Position numbers and translations under genes: made by a program. Of a stretch of DNA of 64,000 nucleotides, positions 40,024-52,872 are shown piece after piece. The notes beneath the pieces are model-generated. The model made no database searches and was not told where the DNA came from. It worked only from the letters and a program-made list of their open reading frames with translations. How positions within the stretch are numbered: position 1 is the first letter of the stretch; the number at the start of each line of letters is the position of its first letter. The DNA is taken from positions 65,508,923-65,572,922 of the forward strand of contig CM055092.1 in assembly GCA_029204225.1 (NCBI GenBank). The letters are read 5' to 3'. The stretch is from Diphasiastrum complanatum (taxonomy: Eukaryota > Streptophyta > Lycopodiopsida > Lycopodiales > Lycopodiaceae).

Positions 40024-41020
40024 TTAGGGCCCTTTTTGAACTCAAAAAGGGCCTCTTCCTTGCCTAAACGTGTTTGCTAATTAGGATTAATTAATTCATT
40101 AATTGTCCTACATGGCAGTTCACCTTGGGTTTATCATGGGTTAACTCACACCTCAATAGGCTTCAGTAAGCCTAGTGTAATAAATCAAGGACACATGATC
40201 TTAATGTAGCCAAAAAGATTTGAATCCAATGAAGACTTTCACTTTTCAAGGCCTTCAAAAGTTAATATAGTTAACTCAGAATGAGAAAAAAGGGGGCCCA
40301 ATATTTCTTTGGGACCCCATTTTAAAAAAAAAATTCAAAAAAAAAATGAGAGGGAGGGGGGCTTGAAAATGACAACCCCCCCCCCCCTCAAGTTGTGTAC
40401 ATAGTGCGCACTCCGAGCCGCTGGCCCGGGTCAGTGCGCAACGCGCCTGCGCCCCCCACCACCCTCACTCTATGTGCCTAGGGGGAGGGAGGGGGGCTTT
40501 ATGGGGGTGGGTGGCGGCCTTCGGAGTTCGCGCACTAACCCGGGCCAGCGGCCCGAAGTGGAGAGAACATGGAGATGGGGGGGGCGCGTGGGTGCATGGC
40601 CCACTATGTACACAACTTGAGGGGGGAGGGGGCGGGGAGGGGGGGGGGGTGGGGGCTTGTCATTTTCAAGCCCCCCTCCCTTTCATTTTTTTTTTGAATT
40701 GGTTTTTCAAAATGGGGGCCCGAAGAAATATTGGGCACCCTTTTTTCTCATTCTTGAGTGAAAAAATAGATTATTTGAAGTGCTTGAAAAAATAGTAATT
40801 GTACCATTGCAATACTATCATTGATGTGAGTTGAGGAGGTCCAGTTAGAGGAGGGTTAGTGGGTGAGTTAGAATTTAAAGATCCAATCTACACCATTGGA
40901 TGTGCCATGTCATATGGACCATTCCATCTCAATTGTCACTCTCTTATTGGTACACATGTCATCATTAACACTAATTATAATTAGTGAAGAGGCCCGTTTT
41001 GAGTCCAAAAAGGGCCCTAA
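40024..41020. mobile_element. foldback-type DNA element of about 1 kb, present only in this copy
   Basis: Ends TTAGGGCCCTTTTTG.ACTCAAAA on the left and the reverse complement on the right (TTTTGAGT..AAAAAGGGCCCTAA). Most of the interior is also palindromic: AAGTTGTGTACATAGTG at about 40392 pairs with CACTATGTACACAACTT at 40601, and GGGGGCTTGAAAATGAC at 40357 pairs with GTCATTTTCAAGCCCCC at 40658. The centre is strikingly GC-rich (CCCGGG, GCGCGCC-like) in AT-rich DNA. No coding region supported. Copy 1 reads GACATCAAAGGGG across the site (5820-5835) with no element. Target duplication unclear; TA is possible. Superfamily undetermined. Confidence 0.75.
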
Positions 41021-41225
41021 TGAAGGGGTGGTAGAAAAGTGATCCAACCTCTTCAGATTAAAGGGGCCCAACCACTTGAATGAATTGCCTTTACTCAACT
41101 TTTGCTTACGAGTAAGAAGTATGTACACATGTGAGAGGGATCTTGAGCCATGAAAGACCCTAGTATGAGCATAGGTGTCTTTTTGTGTATTGGGGTGATT
41201 TGAGGATGCCATGGCCTAATACAAG
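41021..41225. other. flank between foldback element and short LTR
   Basis: Matches 5827-5988 joined directly to 7158-7198, which defines the ends of the segment unique to copy 1. Confidence 0.6.
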
Positions 41226-41418
41226 TGTTGGAAGTTCATATCCCGTACTCTTCATGTTTGATATTCCATTGATGTGATGTTTATGTATTTTGATCTCTCT
41301 TGCTTAGACTAAATATTGCTCTTGCCTGACATTGTCAAGTTTGGGAGTCCAAGTTGCTTATGTTAAGTGCAAATTTTGGTCATAGATCCTTAAGTTAATC
41401 TTTGACAAGTTTTTCACA
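41226..41418 (+). mobile_element. short LTR (193 bp), TRIM- or copia-like, copy 2
   Basis: TGTTGGAAGTTC..TTTTTCACA, followed by TGATATCAAAGCTC. Paralogue of 7199-7393. Confidence 0.45.
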
Positions 41419-41432
41419 TGATATCAAAGCTC

Positions 41433-42838
41433 TATTCATCTTTGAATCAAGTTAGGAGGGCGCTACTAATCCAGTAGCCATTTTGTGACGTCTGGTGAAG
41501 CTAGTCATCAACAATCACTATAAGACATATTGTTCAAGTTGGAAACACATGAAGCATCTTCTTCTTTATAAGGAAATCTACTCTTTAGAATCAGAAATAG
41601 GTTTCGAATCATTCATACATTCATTTCTAAATTTTCATTTGAGGTATGGAACTTGGCTTTCTACTAAATTTCATTTTTTGAACTAGTCTTAACGTTGGTA
41701 AAATTTATTGATATTAAACATCAAGATTAGGTATAATATATTGTGTATAGGTTTGGATCAAATGAATCCATTAGGAATTTCAAGAATGATTTTAAGCAAT
41801 GATTTAGATCTTGTATCAAGTTATCAAGGTCTAGACAAGTTTGATGTGCATCTTCATGATTAGTCCTTAAAGTATTTTTCTTGAATATGACTTTCTTTGT
41901 GTGCAAGTAGAGTTAGATTGCCATCCTCAAGGTGCAGAAAGATATCATAGATCACATTCAATGCACACTAATGTTACATAAGTTCAAATACTATGAAGCC
42001 TTGTGATACTATTTATTTAGCTATCATTAGCCAATAGCCCTTGTAACTCAATACTTCAGCATTTAAAAAAAAACAATTTATTGCATCATTTCTTTCACTA
42101 TATCACTTGTGTAGAGCTAGCATTCTTACATCTAGAATATCCAAGAGGTTGAAGTTTTCAAATCTGCAATTACAAAAAATTCACAGTTAGTACAAAAAAT
42201 TTATGTGATTACATTATGATGGATGCATTTCTCTTTTTGTAGTGTGCAATACATTATGTGTCTTTACATTTGGCTATCCCTTATATTGTCCATTATGACT
42301 GTGTTGCACTATTTTAAACCACAAGAGAGCTTCATATCAAAAGTAAAACCTAAACGTATAGGTATTCTAAGACTTGGAAGTTTTAATTTGAGATTGAGAA
42401 AAGATGAAAATTATCTTCTCTAAAGCACAAACTATAGTAAGAAACTTGATTATCTAAAACTAGAATTGGAGGCAATATGGCTGAAATACAATAAGTTCAA
42501 TAATTGAATATGAGAATTGGATGTTCTTACCAGTAAATTTCTATTTCATCTTTGATGCTCACAGCATGTTATCAACCAGCTGATCTGAGATCCATATCCT
42601 TCAATCCAACATGTTTCAAGTGTGTAAAATGGTCTTTGACTCCCGCAAAAAACTACAAGGGAGAACCGAATTGAAGGTCATAGGTATTTGTTCAAATTGC
42701 AAGACACAAGAAACATAGTTGAACTTAATAGTTGATTTAAAGTTGTACATGTAAACGAATCAATTGAAGCATGAAAAATCATACACTTATACACAATTCA
42801 ATGATTGAGGAATAGTTGTTAGCATTAAAACCACAATG
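41433..42838. other. 3' flank of the full-length desaturase
   Basis: Second copy of 7408-8835. No competing gene. The empty MITE site lies at about 41690. It should contain the 3' untranslated region and polyadenylation signal, but I could not place them. Confidence 0.6.
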
Positions 42839-45800
42839 TCATACTGAAGCATGACGTTTGTATGGAATATTGAACTCTTTGCAAGTGGCCTCCACAATGG
42901 GTTGAATACTTGGGTAGTGCATGTGACACACTCTTGGAAATAGGTGATGTTCAATCTGCATAAAAAATGCGAAACTTATTATCATACTTTTGTATAGTTT
43001 CATGCTAAAACTTGCAAACATCAGATGCATTCACATGCTAAAAAAAACTAGCATCTCCTTTATGTAATTATAGACCCATAAGTTCTTTAAGCTCTTATTT
43101 TAATGAAATTCTTCTTTGAAAGTGCTAATAAATACATAATCTTCTAGCTAGATCAAGATGTACATAGATTTGTAGTTTTGTAAAGATAGTTGAAGAAAGA
43201 CTACTTCAAAATCAACTTGATTTCAACCAATGAGGCAAGTCAAATAGAAATGATGCAAATCATTATCCTAAGCTTACAGGTGAGTTTGTATAGATGCCTC
43301 TATGTATTAGTATATAAATGTATGCATATATTGAATATGCAAATGCCAACTTTTTCATAACAGGCCTTAAGCCTAAGACAAGTGTAGGCCCTAGATATTT
43401 TCAAAAGAGACATACAAGCTTGTATGGAAAGCTATAAGCCACATGTCAAAGAATGTGAACAATCTATCTTTTGGACAAGTGCCAATTTCAAGGTCTACTT
43501 TGTCAAAATAACATATGCTGTAATTCATACTTCTCACATGCCACCTTAATCATTATGTTTTGATGAGTATGTTAAATTTAAGTCAACTCTCCAAATTTGT
43601 ACTTTACATGGGTCAAAACCATTTTTTCATAAAAGAACATAAATACTTTTAATTCTCCAACTTTTTAATATCACATAACACAAAAATGGCACAAGTGATA
43701 TCAAAGATCCAAAACTTACTTGGTAAATAAGTCCTCCGGATAGATGCAACCACAAGGTCGAACCTGTGTTGTAGTTTGTTGAGGCACATACCTAGAAAAC
43801 AATAATATTGTGCATTGTTATGAGAGAAAGAATGAGTCATTGAGAAAGAATGTGGTTTCTTTTCATACTTTATCTACAAATTGCAAGCAAATTTCAAATT
43901 GAAAATTGTATAAAACATTTGCTCTCCAATGAGCCATGTGATCAATATACATTTTAGAGAACAAAGAGTTATACAAACTAAATGAATAGTCAATCATTGT
44001 GATCCTATGAATTTTTTCTACTTTTTAAATAATAATACAATATAAAAGGAGATATGAGTTTTTTCTATAATGAAGTTGAAAATAATGTATGAATTTTTTT
44101 TCCCCCCTTGTGGAACCATTTTGTAGCTTTTCAACACAACATAAAAATCTTAAGTATCTCACACAGTCAAGCCTCTCTTAAAGTAGAGTTTTCATGTATG
44201 AATAAACTTGGATTTGACTTGAAATTCAAACTCTACGAAATTGTCCATTTTTCAAATTCTTAAAGTAAATATGTTGATTCACATTAAGTCAAAAATTGGT
44301 TCTTTCCATGTTTTGCATTTGTCGAATGTAAACACTAGATCAACACTATCTAGGGATTTAAAATTCTATATAGTTTTAAATCTTTCTTAAAGACAAAATG
44401 TGGGCTTGATTTTGATTCATTCTATCATGAAGGGCTCTATATTATGTTCTTTGTTGCATATTTCTTCCCGATTAACATATCTACAATATTTAGCATGTAT
44501 GGCAATGATTTTGATTTTCTTTGTCTAGAGTATCAATAGTAATGAGTTGCACATATGGGAACATTGTATGCTTGCATGGGCACAAGTAGAGGTAAAGCAA
44601 GGGCTATTTCATCTAGGAGAAACTCGCCCTGAGATTTTCTTGCCAGGTTACTCTCTCTACACTTGCATCCTAGTCCCTGGCACAGGGGTGATGCTATTGG
44701 AGATTGAGTCAGTAGCATCTGTCTGGTTGGGTGGTTTGGCTCCACAGTCATTCCTTTGCGTGTGTCTTCTTAGCAGGATCTTGGAGTGCTTGCTCCTTAC
44801 AACTAATAGCCACAATTCACAACATATATTGATACTCTAACTTTGAGATTCTATTTCTAGATGTTTGGTCTTAGGCAAAAAAATTCTAGGATACTTTTGT
44901 GGCTTTCAAAGTAGAGGAAGGTTGATATTAAATGTTTGGAGCCACCATATCTATTTTAATTTCAACTACCATGCATATGAAGATAATATGAAGAATCCAT
45001 TTCAAATACAATGGAGAAAGAAAATATCTAATCAAAATCACTAACCTGATGTCATTGATTGAACAAGACAAGCAGTCAAACATTAATACATAAAAAAAAA
45101 GAAATTGATAAGATAATAATATTTGTTGTAGTTTCAGAAAACATGTTTTATTATGAGTAAAATCAAATAGACAACATAATAATGAAAGCGAATGACATCA
45201 AGCAACTGTTACAATCAAAACATGGATCTTGCATCAAGCATTTGATTGTATTAAAGAGTGAATATTTTTCTATACAACCTGCATTGCTGCCCAACCATAA
45301 GGCACAGTTGGAACTCCTTTATTTAGATCAACCGTCAAGAAAGTTGCGGATTCCACCACATGACTAATCTCAAATAATATTGCTAGTGTCCATCCACACA
45401 GCAACTGCACCAAACAGGTAGTATTTGTTATATAGAAAGATGAACACACAAGTAGTCCTCTTGACAACGAATTCCACCAATGTATTTCACTAAGCATATT
45501 CTAATTGGACTAAGAAACATATGTGTTCTGATTATCAACAAACCTGTGATAAGATATATAGCCTCACCATTGTGGAGATTTCATAGTTGCTATAAAGAAA
45601 TGGAAGGATGACAATGTAAACAACATAGGAGAGTTTTGATCCCCAGAAAACCAAAATTTCCAAAGGTGTCATTTTTGCGATAATGCCTATGCATGAACAA
45701 CCACACATTACACATGACAAAGAGCACGCATCAGTGTGACAATCCAAGAAATAAACTTTATATTTGGTACATATCATTTTCGCAATTTTAGCAAATGAGA

Positions 45801-48800
45801 TGGAAATAAGTATATGAATTTGCATATTTTAAGACTTAGTGCAAATTAAGAGATATAATACTCACTGTCCAGTTTTTCCTGTGATCAAGGCTTGAAAGTC
45901 ATCGAACCAAATAGCCTTCAATGTGATTAGACCATAAAGTGGCCATAGGTATATGTGCTGCAATGCACAAGTCACAATTAGTTCACCTAGAATGTTGAAA
46001 GAGTACTTGACTAACTTTTTAATGCTAAAAGGATTCATAAGGCCTTCATAGCTCGAATGATGGCATTGGTAACTATCTGGGCTATTATTGTAACGCTCAG
46101 GACAATAATCATTCTTGCTAGAGAAAAATCCCATGACTCACCTGATAGGCATGAAAAGAGTGTCTTGGTTGTTCTAAGTGCACCCTTCTGATATCAACTT
46201 CATTTGCTCCTATAAAGGTGTTCAACCTTATGAATTCATTCAATCGTATGTACTCACGATGACACTTTGCATCATACATACTCGCATGAATATTGTGCTA
46301 TTGAATACAATATCAATGCTATTTATTTGATTTGAAGATCAAAATTTATGTCAACAAGCTTCATTTTAATATGGATTGAGAAAACATACTAATATCTGGG
46401 TCGAATTTGTTCACATTTGTATAAGCATGATGTGCAATAATGTGTTGTTGCCTCCATATATAGCTATCAAACAATAAAATCACAATGAGAAAACAAATTT
46501 TCTCAACTTAAAAGTGACTAGATAATTTTTATATTTTAAGTATCATGTAAAATTTACCTGCTAGCTCCAATTAAATCTGAAGATATTCCCATCAAATATG
46601 AGAACCAAGGCCATGTAGAATATGCTCCTACAAAGAAGTTCACATCCGAGGTGCTACACAGATCAGCTATTCTAATTTACAAATCTCTTTTGACATCTTA
46701 AAAGCTTCCAACTTTAGTCAATGACATGCTTGTAGTGTTCATTTAACAAATGGAATGCAACCATCATAACCATGTAGTCATTTGCAAAGAAAACGGTAGA
46801 TTTTGTAAAGGTTTTCTTTATATTAACTTGTTTTATGTTCTCCTAAGAGAGCCAAACATCTAAGTCTCTTATTGAATGTTCTTTACATGCACAAAATGAG
46901 CATTTTGGCTATGATATTTCTATACTTTATCAGATACACATATACATAGGAACTAGTAGTTGTAAAATGTATCCAACAGCAAGAAAATCGGACACTCACC
47001 ATGGTTGCCGTCATGCATTATATTCATCGCGATATGAGCTGATATGTATCCAAATGGAATAGCATATATAGAAGAAATGATAGGATTTTGGACTTGGAAA
47101 AACATCAAATAGTAGAAGAACAAATACAATGCCAAGATCACAGCTGATTTGATAAACAAGTGTGAATGCACTCTCGGATTCACCTGCATCATTTCCAATT
47201 AAAAAATGATCATTAGACTTTTACATTTCATACAAACATGGCAAAAAGATAAAATGCAGTGAAGGTCAAAAAAATCGAATTTATTGTGTAAAGTAGCACT
47301 AATGTTGAATACTTTTAGAGGCCCAATATATTTATTATAATTGGAAGGATTTTTCGAAAAGAAGGAATTACTACTAAATTATAGCTTTTATATTGAGTGG
47401 TAAAGACAACAAATCTGATGTAGGAAATATGTTGCAATGTGTAAGAAAATACATGAAAGTACCTTGTTCCTATGAAAATAAGCCTCAACGCGCTCTTTCA
47501 ATGCCAGATAAAAGGGTTCTTTCACAGTGTCCAAGTACTCCACATTGGTCATGCTTAAGTCCTCATCGCTGGCATCTATTTCACCAACACAGTACTGGTC
47601 CAACAATTTCCTCATAGTCGTTGGAAGATGTCAAGGACTTTAGGACATAAGCACAAAAGATCAGTGGACACAATCTATGACTTCATGTACTGTTGAGCTC
47701 TTAGCTGCTTGCAGGTATTGCTAAAACGAGGACTTGCCAAACACACAAAAACATTGATCTCTGTTTCACATCCAACTTTCATACAAATCCATTTATGTTT
47801 TATGGAAAATCTGACGTATCCTCCAACTATTCCCATAACATCTTCCTAATATATAGATATCTACTTTGTTTCTGCTTCCTTGGAAGGAAAAAAATTTCTT
47901 CGCCTAAGTCTAATCTTCAATTGCTTTGCTTGACCTCAAAGTTCCCAAATTAGATAGTTATTCAAATAGGAGTAAGCGATATTCCGCAAATAAACACATG
48001 ACGTTTTTTGAATCAGTACCCAGAAGTTTGTCTGTTCTTCCTTGTCTCTCTTTGTGATTCTACAAAGGTACTGTGCCAAAATTGCTCATTGTCTGAATTC
48101 TTTTCTTAACAACATCTAGACGAGTTCGTTCCAATTGATGCCAGGTAAGGTATTTCCCATAAGTCTAGAACATAAAAAAAACTTATTCTGTTGGAACGTT
48201 GCAATCCTTGAGCATTTTTGAACATGAGCTGCATGTTGTAGCCTAGAGACAGGACTCTCTTTTTACAATTTTGATTTAATTGACCTTCATCTCTAACGTT
48301 AGAAAGAGAACTTTATATCGTTCCATGATATGAACTTGTAAATCATATACAGATTATCACATTATAAACTTTCTAGCATTCTATGCCATCTAGCGTAGAT
48401 TTGTATGTCTATTCTTTGTATGCGTCTCTCTGCATCAGCTATCGTCTTTTTGGTATCTTGTCCTTCAACTCAAAAAGGCTTACTGAATTTGAAGGAGATT
48501 ATTGTTTTAGCATGTGTACTGAACTTTTCAAGTACTCATCTGTCGATGTTTCTTCAACTCAGCTACAACATCCAATCACTTAAAACGAACATTCGGATGT
48601 CTCAAAGAAAGAATACCTAGCGGTTGCACTTCTTATTTTTGGCGGAATTGTTGACCATCGTAGTCGTTGTTTGTTGCATGTCGTCAAGAAGCATGTTGCT
48701 TTCGTGGCCAATCTTAAGCAACTAAGAGGTTTGTATGTAGTATAACTCGGTACGTAATTGCCTACAAACTATGTCTTCAGGACAACTAGACCCCACCCTA

Positions 48801-49806
48801 TAGAAACATTTGATGCCATCTGGAGAAATGTCGGGAATGTGCTCTCGAAATTGAAGAGAATAATTTGGTTGAAGTTAGTGTTCATATGCAGGAATTCGAT
48901 TAAATTTGGCTGAAGGTAATGCTCCCGCAACACGGACCAACTAAATGATGGCAACGTTGCTGCAATACTAGGATAGCACGGCACACACAGTAGGAGTCGA
49001 ACTTGAAGCATTCCCAATTTTGACAAACTAGCAAAGGCCATCTGCTGACGCGAGGCATGCTATATAGAAACTAACCAACTGACCGTGCATGTAGTAACCT
49101 GATAGTTGAGGGTATAATGACTCGTATACACCCTGACCTCTACAGATATAGTGGGTAAGATTGTGAACACACAATGCTAATCAGGAAATTGTGTGGAAAA
49201 TAGCTAACTATCAGTATATTACTTTCTTAGTTTGCTTGCAAATAAGAGCATGCTTAGCATGTATTTACCAGACATAAAGTGGATGATAGGAGTTGAATAA
49301 ATATGTCGAATCTTGCCCTGCTCGCACGTGAATAAGACTTCCTCCAGGATGCTTTGGCACCCTGTTAGCAGAGCCCATGGATTAGTCTGGTCACTAGTGC
49401 ATATGTTCAGCTACCATCCAAGGGCATATATAAATGAAGTACGATGCATAATTATCCCGTTCATGATTAGAAACTGGTAGCTCTCTACGCGCGTCGACCA
49501 GAATGCTCATGTGAAGGAGAATGCTGAAATTAATTTCATAAACTAAAGACGCACAGCGCAGAATTGCTACAGGACTATTAGAAGACAAGACAAGAAGTGG
49601 TACCATTTTGTCACATCATACACCTTCCCATCAATTACCAGCCAGCAATCTTTAGGTGTTTCATGTAATGCGACTTCTTTGCGGCTGTATTTCTTCAGTG
49701 CTTCCCGTGGGGATGCCTTGATCGTGCTGGCAACCCCATCATGAGGGTAATCAATTGTCATATTGAGTGTGGCTGCTGCAGATGTACCTCGTAGCTGGAA
49801 GGACAT
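42839..49806 (-). CDS. cytochrome-b5-fused front-end fatty acid desaturase, 12 exons (exon 9 acceptor apparently lost)
   Basis: Exons: e1 49806-49604, e2 49361-49269, e3 47610-47463, e4 47183-47000, e5 46627-46558, e6 46463-46390, e7 46209-46142, e8 45957-45866, e9 45688-45544, e10 45404-45279, e11 43791-43720, e12 42955-42839. Phases all match and give 463 residues, a usual length. Residues 50-98 hold the cytochrome b5 core (DCWLV, DVTKW, HPGG at 72-75, second haem His 94). Histidine boxes: HDGNH 205-209, HIIAHH 240-245, QIEHH 425-429; Gln at 425 is the front-end hallmark. Hydrophobic segments surround boxes 1 and 3. Such ER-membrane enzymes use cytochrome b5 electrons to place a double bond between an existing one and the carboxyl end (delta-5 or delta-6; I cannot say which). 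Start chosen at MSFQLRG, the first ATG downstream of the TATA box. Odd: e9 is preceded by AT where the copy at 31489 has AG. The next AG costs 2 bp and shifts the frame, so a correct mRNA is doubtful. Confidence 0.88.
44618..44800 (+). repeat. dispersed repeat within desaturase intron 10
   Basis: GAAACTCGCCC..GGTTGGGTGGTTTGGCTCCACAGTC, diverged from 3171-3350 and 37559-37735. A 3'-part copy lies at 30500-30610 in the related pseudogene. Confidence 0.35.
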
Positions 49807-49855
49807 GATCAACGTTTGAATACAGCCGCATATATTGAAAGAGAGTGCTGTTCTA

Positions 49856-49864
49856 CCTTTTATA
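49856..49864 (-). promoter_or_regulatory. TATA box of desaturase
   Basis: Minus-strand TATAAAAGG, 50 bp upstream of the start codon. A second weaker TATATATAG lies at about 49880. Conserved in the pseudogene at 21199. Confidence 0.4.
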
Positions 49865-50265
49865 AATCAGAAACTGCATCTATATATCACACTGGCTGTG
49901 ATAAAGTGTGTCTCGGCTTATGAGTTTTCACAGCTCAAATGACTCATGCATGCTGAGTTCTAAGCACTGTCAAACTATATTGTCATTACAATTCAAGTTG
50001 GAGTTGGACGCAATCTAATAAGCAAGGACAAGTATACAACTAGATTGTACTGCTAAACAACATGCCATTCTTTGTATCGCTCCAAAACACCGATAGAGAT
50101 CAACCGTTAAGAGTTGGATTCTCCAATCAAGATAATTTCCTGGAGGCTATCATGAGTGCAACACATATCAATAGATCCACGAAAGAAAGCCTTGCGTTAA
50201 TCTCCAACGCGACAACAACCCCGTTATGTACTACCACCCCGACGACAATTTTCATGACAACTAAC
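49865..50265. other. proximal upstream region of desaturase
   Basis: Matches 21208-21700, except that 63 bp or so near 21419-21490 is missing here. No gene on either strand. Confidence 0.45.
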
Positions 50266-50269
50266 CGCA

Positions 50270-50640
50270 ATTTGACCATTTTTTTCATATCTTCATCAGA
50301 CTAACCGCAATTCGACTGATTAAGTCTGAACAAATTAGTATTTTACATTTATGATTCGCTGAATTTTATGTCTATGGTCCTTTTTTTAAATCTTTATCAG
50401 ACTGACGGCAATTCTGATCAAGATCTGAACTAAGTATTTTACATTCAGGATTCGCTGAATTTTCTATGGTCATTTTTTTTCTCGAATATTCATCAGACTG
50501 ACGGCAATTCTGAGTAAGATCTGAACTAAGTAGTATTTTAAAATTGTAAATCGCGGAATTTTCTATGCTCCTTTGTTTCGAATCTTCGTGATTCCGACTA
50601 AGTACGGCAATTTTGATTAGGATCCGAACTAAGAAACTTC
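50270..50640 (-). repeat. diverged tandem repeats of about 95 bp in desaturase upstream region
   Basis: Four or so units with ATGATTCGCTGAATTTT-like, CATCAGACTGACGGCAATTCTGA and TCTGAACTAAG segments. One unit more than at 21750-22040. Located 460-830 bp upstream of the ATG. Confidence 0.6.
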
Positions 50641-50777
50641 CCACTATGTCATGAACAAGTGAGGACGACCATTTTAACGTCTCTGACTCTGACTCTGCGC
50701 ATCGAAGTAAGTAGAAATCAGTGAGACATATTGCAGGATTGGGTTTCCATTCTTGTTCTCTCGCCATGCCATTTAGC

Positions 50778-50791
50778 GTCTCTTAAGAGAC
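50778..50791. repeat. perfect 14-bp palindrome
   Basis: GTCTCTTAAGAGAC. The paralogue at 22234 lacks three bases and is not palindromic. Confidence 0.6.
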
Positions 50792-50805
50792 GGGTCATGA
50801 CAGTA

Positions 50806-50837
50806 GACTTTGTCATGCAGCATGTCATGACAAAGTC
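50806..50837. repeat. perfect 12-bp inverted repeat
   Basis: GACTTTGTCATG / CATGACAAAGTC with an 8-nt loop, identical to 22260-22291. Confidence 0.7.
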
Positions 50838-51815
50838 ATGTGAGTTTTGAATACGAACTAATTTAACTTTTTGACTATTCAGATTTGTGCTATGTATTGT
50901 CAAGGACTCAAGACTCCTTTCAGTTTGCAACCAGCCCGCGGCCAAGGTATATGACTCTTATGGCTTACATACTAGAAAATCAAAATAACTAGATAACTTT
51001 TAGTTGGGGGAATGCTGTCCCATCCTAGGAGGCAACTCCACCCCGAGCAGGTGGAAGGCCGAAGGAGGGGACTCTTAGGGACTTCCTTTGCTTAATTAAT
51101 TAGTAGGTGCGCGGGTAGGTGCAAGGAAAGAGAATCTTTGTTTTGGAGAGATAATGCTAGTTTTAGAAGAGAGAATTATATTATAACAACGTTTTGAAAT
51201 GATGGAGAGAGAAATCAAGGTGCATATTCTGCCTCTAAAGATGCCTGTAGAACATATAATCTAAATCTGAGTATATTTTCATAACTTTGCATGAAGTTTG
51301 AACGTTACCTAGCGTGAAGATTTATGTGCTCTAGGTTTTGGTTGGTTTTGATGCCCTTGAGGCTAGGCTTAAAGAAAAGGAAGACCCTCGTGTGGGGGCC
51401 TTCCTGTATACATTCATTTCATACTCAAGAAGGAAATTAGATGTGGTCTAGAAGTAAAATTTTAAAGTTCATTCTCTTATCATATGTAGTCGATTGACCA
51501 AATCGATCTAAACTTGCTCCAAACTTGAATATCTCTATGGGCATGTACATGGAAGCCCATTCCTAACATTTTTGGGTGTCTGTGGCATTTTGTTCCGTAC
51601 GTTGTGGAATGCAACATGCTCCATATATTACATCAAAACAAGTTTTGAACATCATTCATTTACATTGAGATTTGCCACCAAAAGCATGCCATCATGATCT
51701 TGAGTTTTTTATGCCGATTTTTGGGCTCTAACATCATCCAAGCAGCTGACTAACACAACTAGTAGCAGTTCTAGGTACTTGTACAATATTGTAGCAATTT
51801 GTCTCCTATTTTTTG
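50838..51815. other. upstream spacer, no gene seen
   Basis: Matches 22292-23225 with small indels. Contains about 35 bp (around 51080-51115) absent from the other copy. Confidence 0.45.
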
Positions 51816-51819
51816 TTGT

Positions 51820-52495
51820 AGATCCAATTTTGTAGTATAGAACTATATTCAATTTTATTTTCATTAGAATTTATGAAAACATATATGCACATCCTAGAAA
51901 AAAATATGTACTTATATTGATGAATTTGTTGATAATGGATACATCTATCAACTGGGGTGGGAATCAGTGAACCTCGGAATATCTGTCTAAGTTTGAAGAC
52001 AATATACCATCTGTTATTCCGAGGTCCATTCCGACCTCTGCTCATGCATTTTTTACAATTCATAAATAGATTATATGCTAGATTATTACCTGCTCATAAA
52101 TGCTAGATTATATACCTCTGCTCATAAATGTTTATCTCCTATCTTTTGTTGTAGATGCAAGTTTTGTAATGTAGGAATATATTCAATTTTATTTTACATT
52201 AGGCTTTATGAAAATACATGTACACATCTTAAAAACAAACCTCTACATTTTTTGATGAACCTGTTGACAATGGGTGAGAATCAGTGGAGGTCGGAACAGA
52301 CCTCGGAATATCTGGATCTGTTAAAGGCTATATACCATCTTTTATTCCGAGGTCCATTTCGACCTCTGCTCTTACATTCCAAAACAGATCTCTGATAAAC
52401 ATTGGCAATTTGTGCCTGAACAATGCTAGATTATTACCACCTCAACTGATATATCAAGATTACAAAATTTCCGCCCCATTTGATACATCAAAATG
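51820..52495 (+). repeat. tandem pair of hairpin-bearing units (H7, H8)
   Basis: H7 about 51970-52038 (left arm shortened, as in H3) and H8 52287-52366 (G.T pair in the outer stem, as in H4). These are the direct paralogues of H3/H4. Confidence 0.7.
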
Positions 52496-52832
52496 AACAA
52501 AATGTGACTCAACACCACCACAATTTTTAGATTCTTTCACCACATTGAAGCCTTCGTGCTGCCTTCTTGATTGCGTTTGTCCTTGAAATGATGACACTTC
52601 TCCACTAGTGTTTTTATGAACCCGCTGGGGAATTCCATAGTTGGCCTAAGAAAACCCACTCTCAACAATTCGTGGTATACATAATTAATGTTTCAAGCTT
52701 ACTAGTTCGTGCTACTCTGATTTGTAGAATCTTAATCTAGTCCTGTTATTTTAATTTACAGGATCATAATTTATGTGTTGTGTATTGGCTATGTTTCATG
52801 CTTAGAAATAGAGAGTGAGGGATATGGAGAGC

Positions 52833-52834
<2 letters not shown>

Positions 52835-52868
<34 letters not shown>
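52835..52868 (+). repeat. (GA)n microsatellite, 34 bp
   Basis: Shortest array, in the unit with no left-hand paralogue. Confidence 0.95.

Positions 52869-52872
<4 letters not shown>

Noticed and set aside
40472-40795. Gly-rich open frame in the foldback element
   Set aside because: It arises from G-rich palindromic DNA; composition is explained by the inverted repeat.
47393-47617. Plus-strand frames opposite desaturase exons 3 (also 19624-19845)
   Set aside because: Antisense shadows of a conserved coding exon; the minus-strand reading matches the desaturase and its splice sites.
48383-48620. Overlapping plus-strand frames in desaturase intron 2 as a retroelement or gene
   Set aside because: No motif recognised; conserved only because the whole intron is duplicated (20640-20830).
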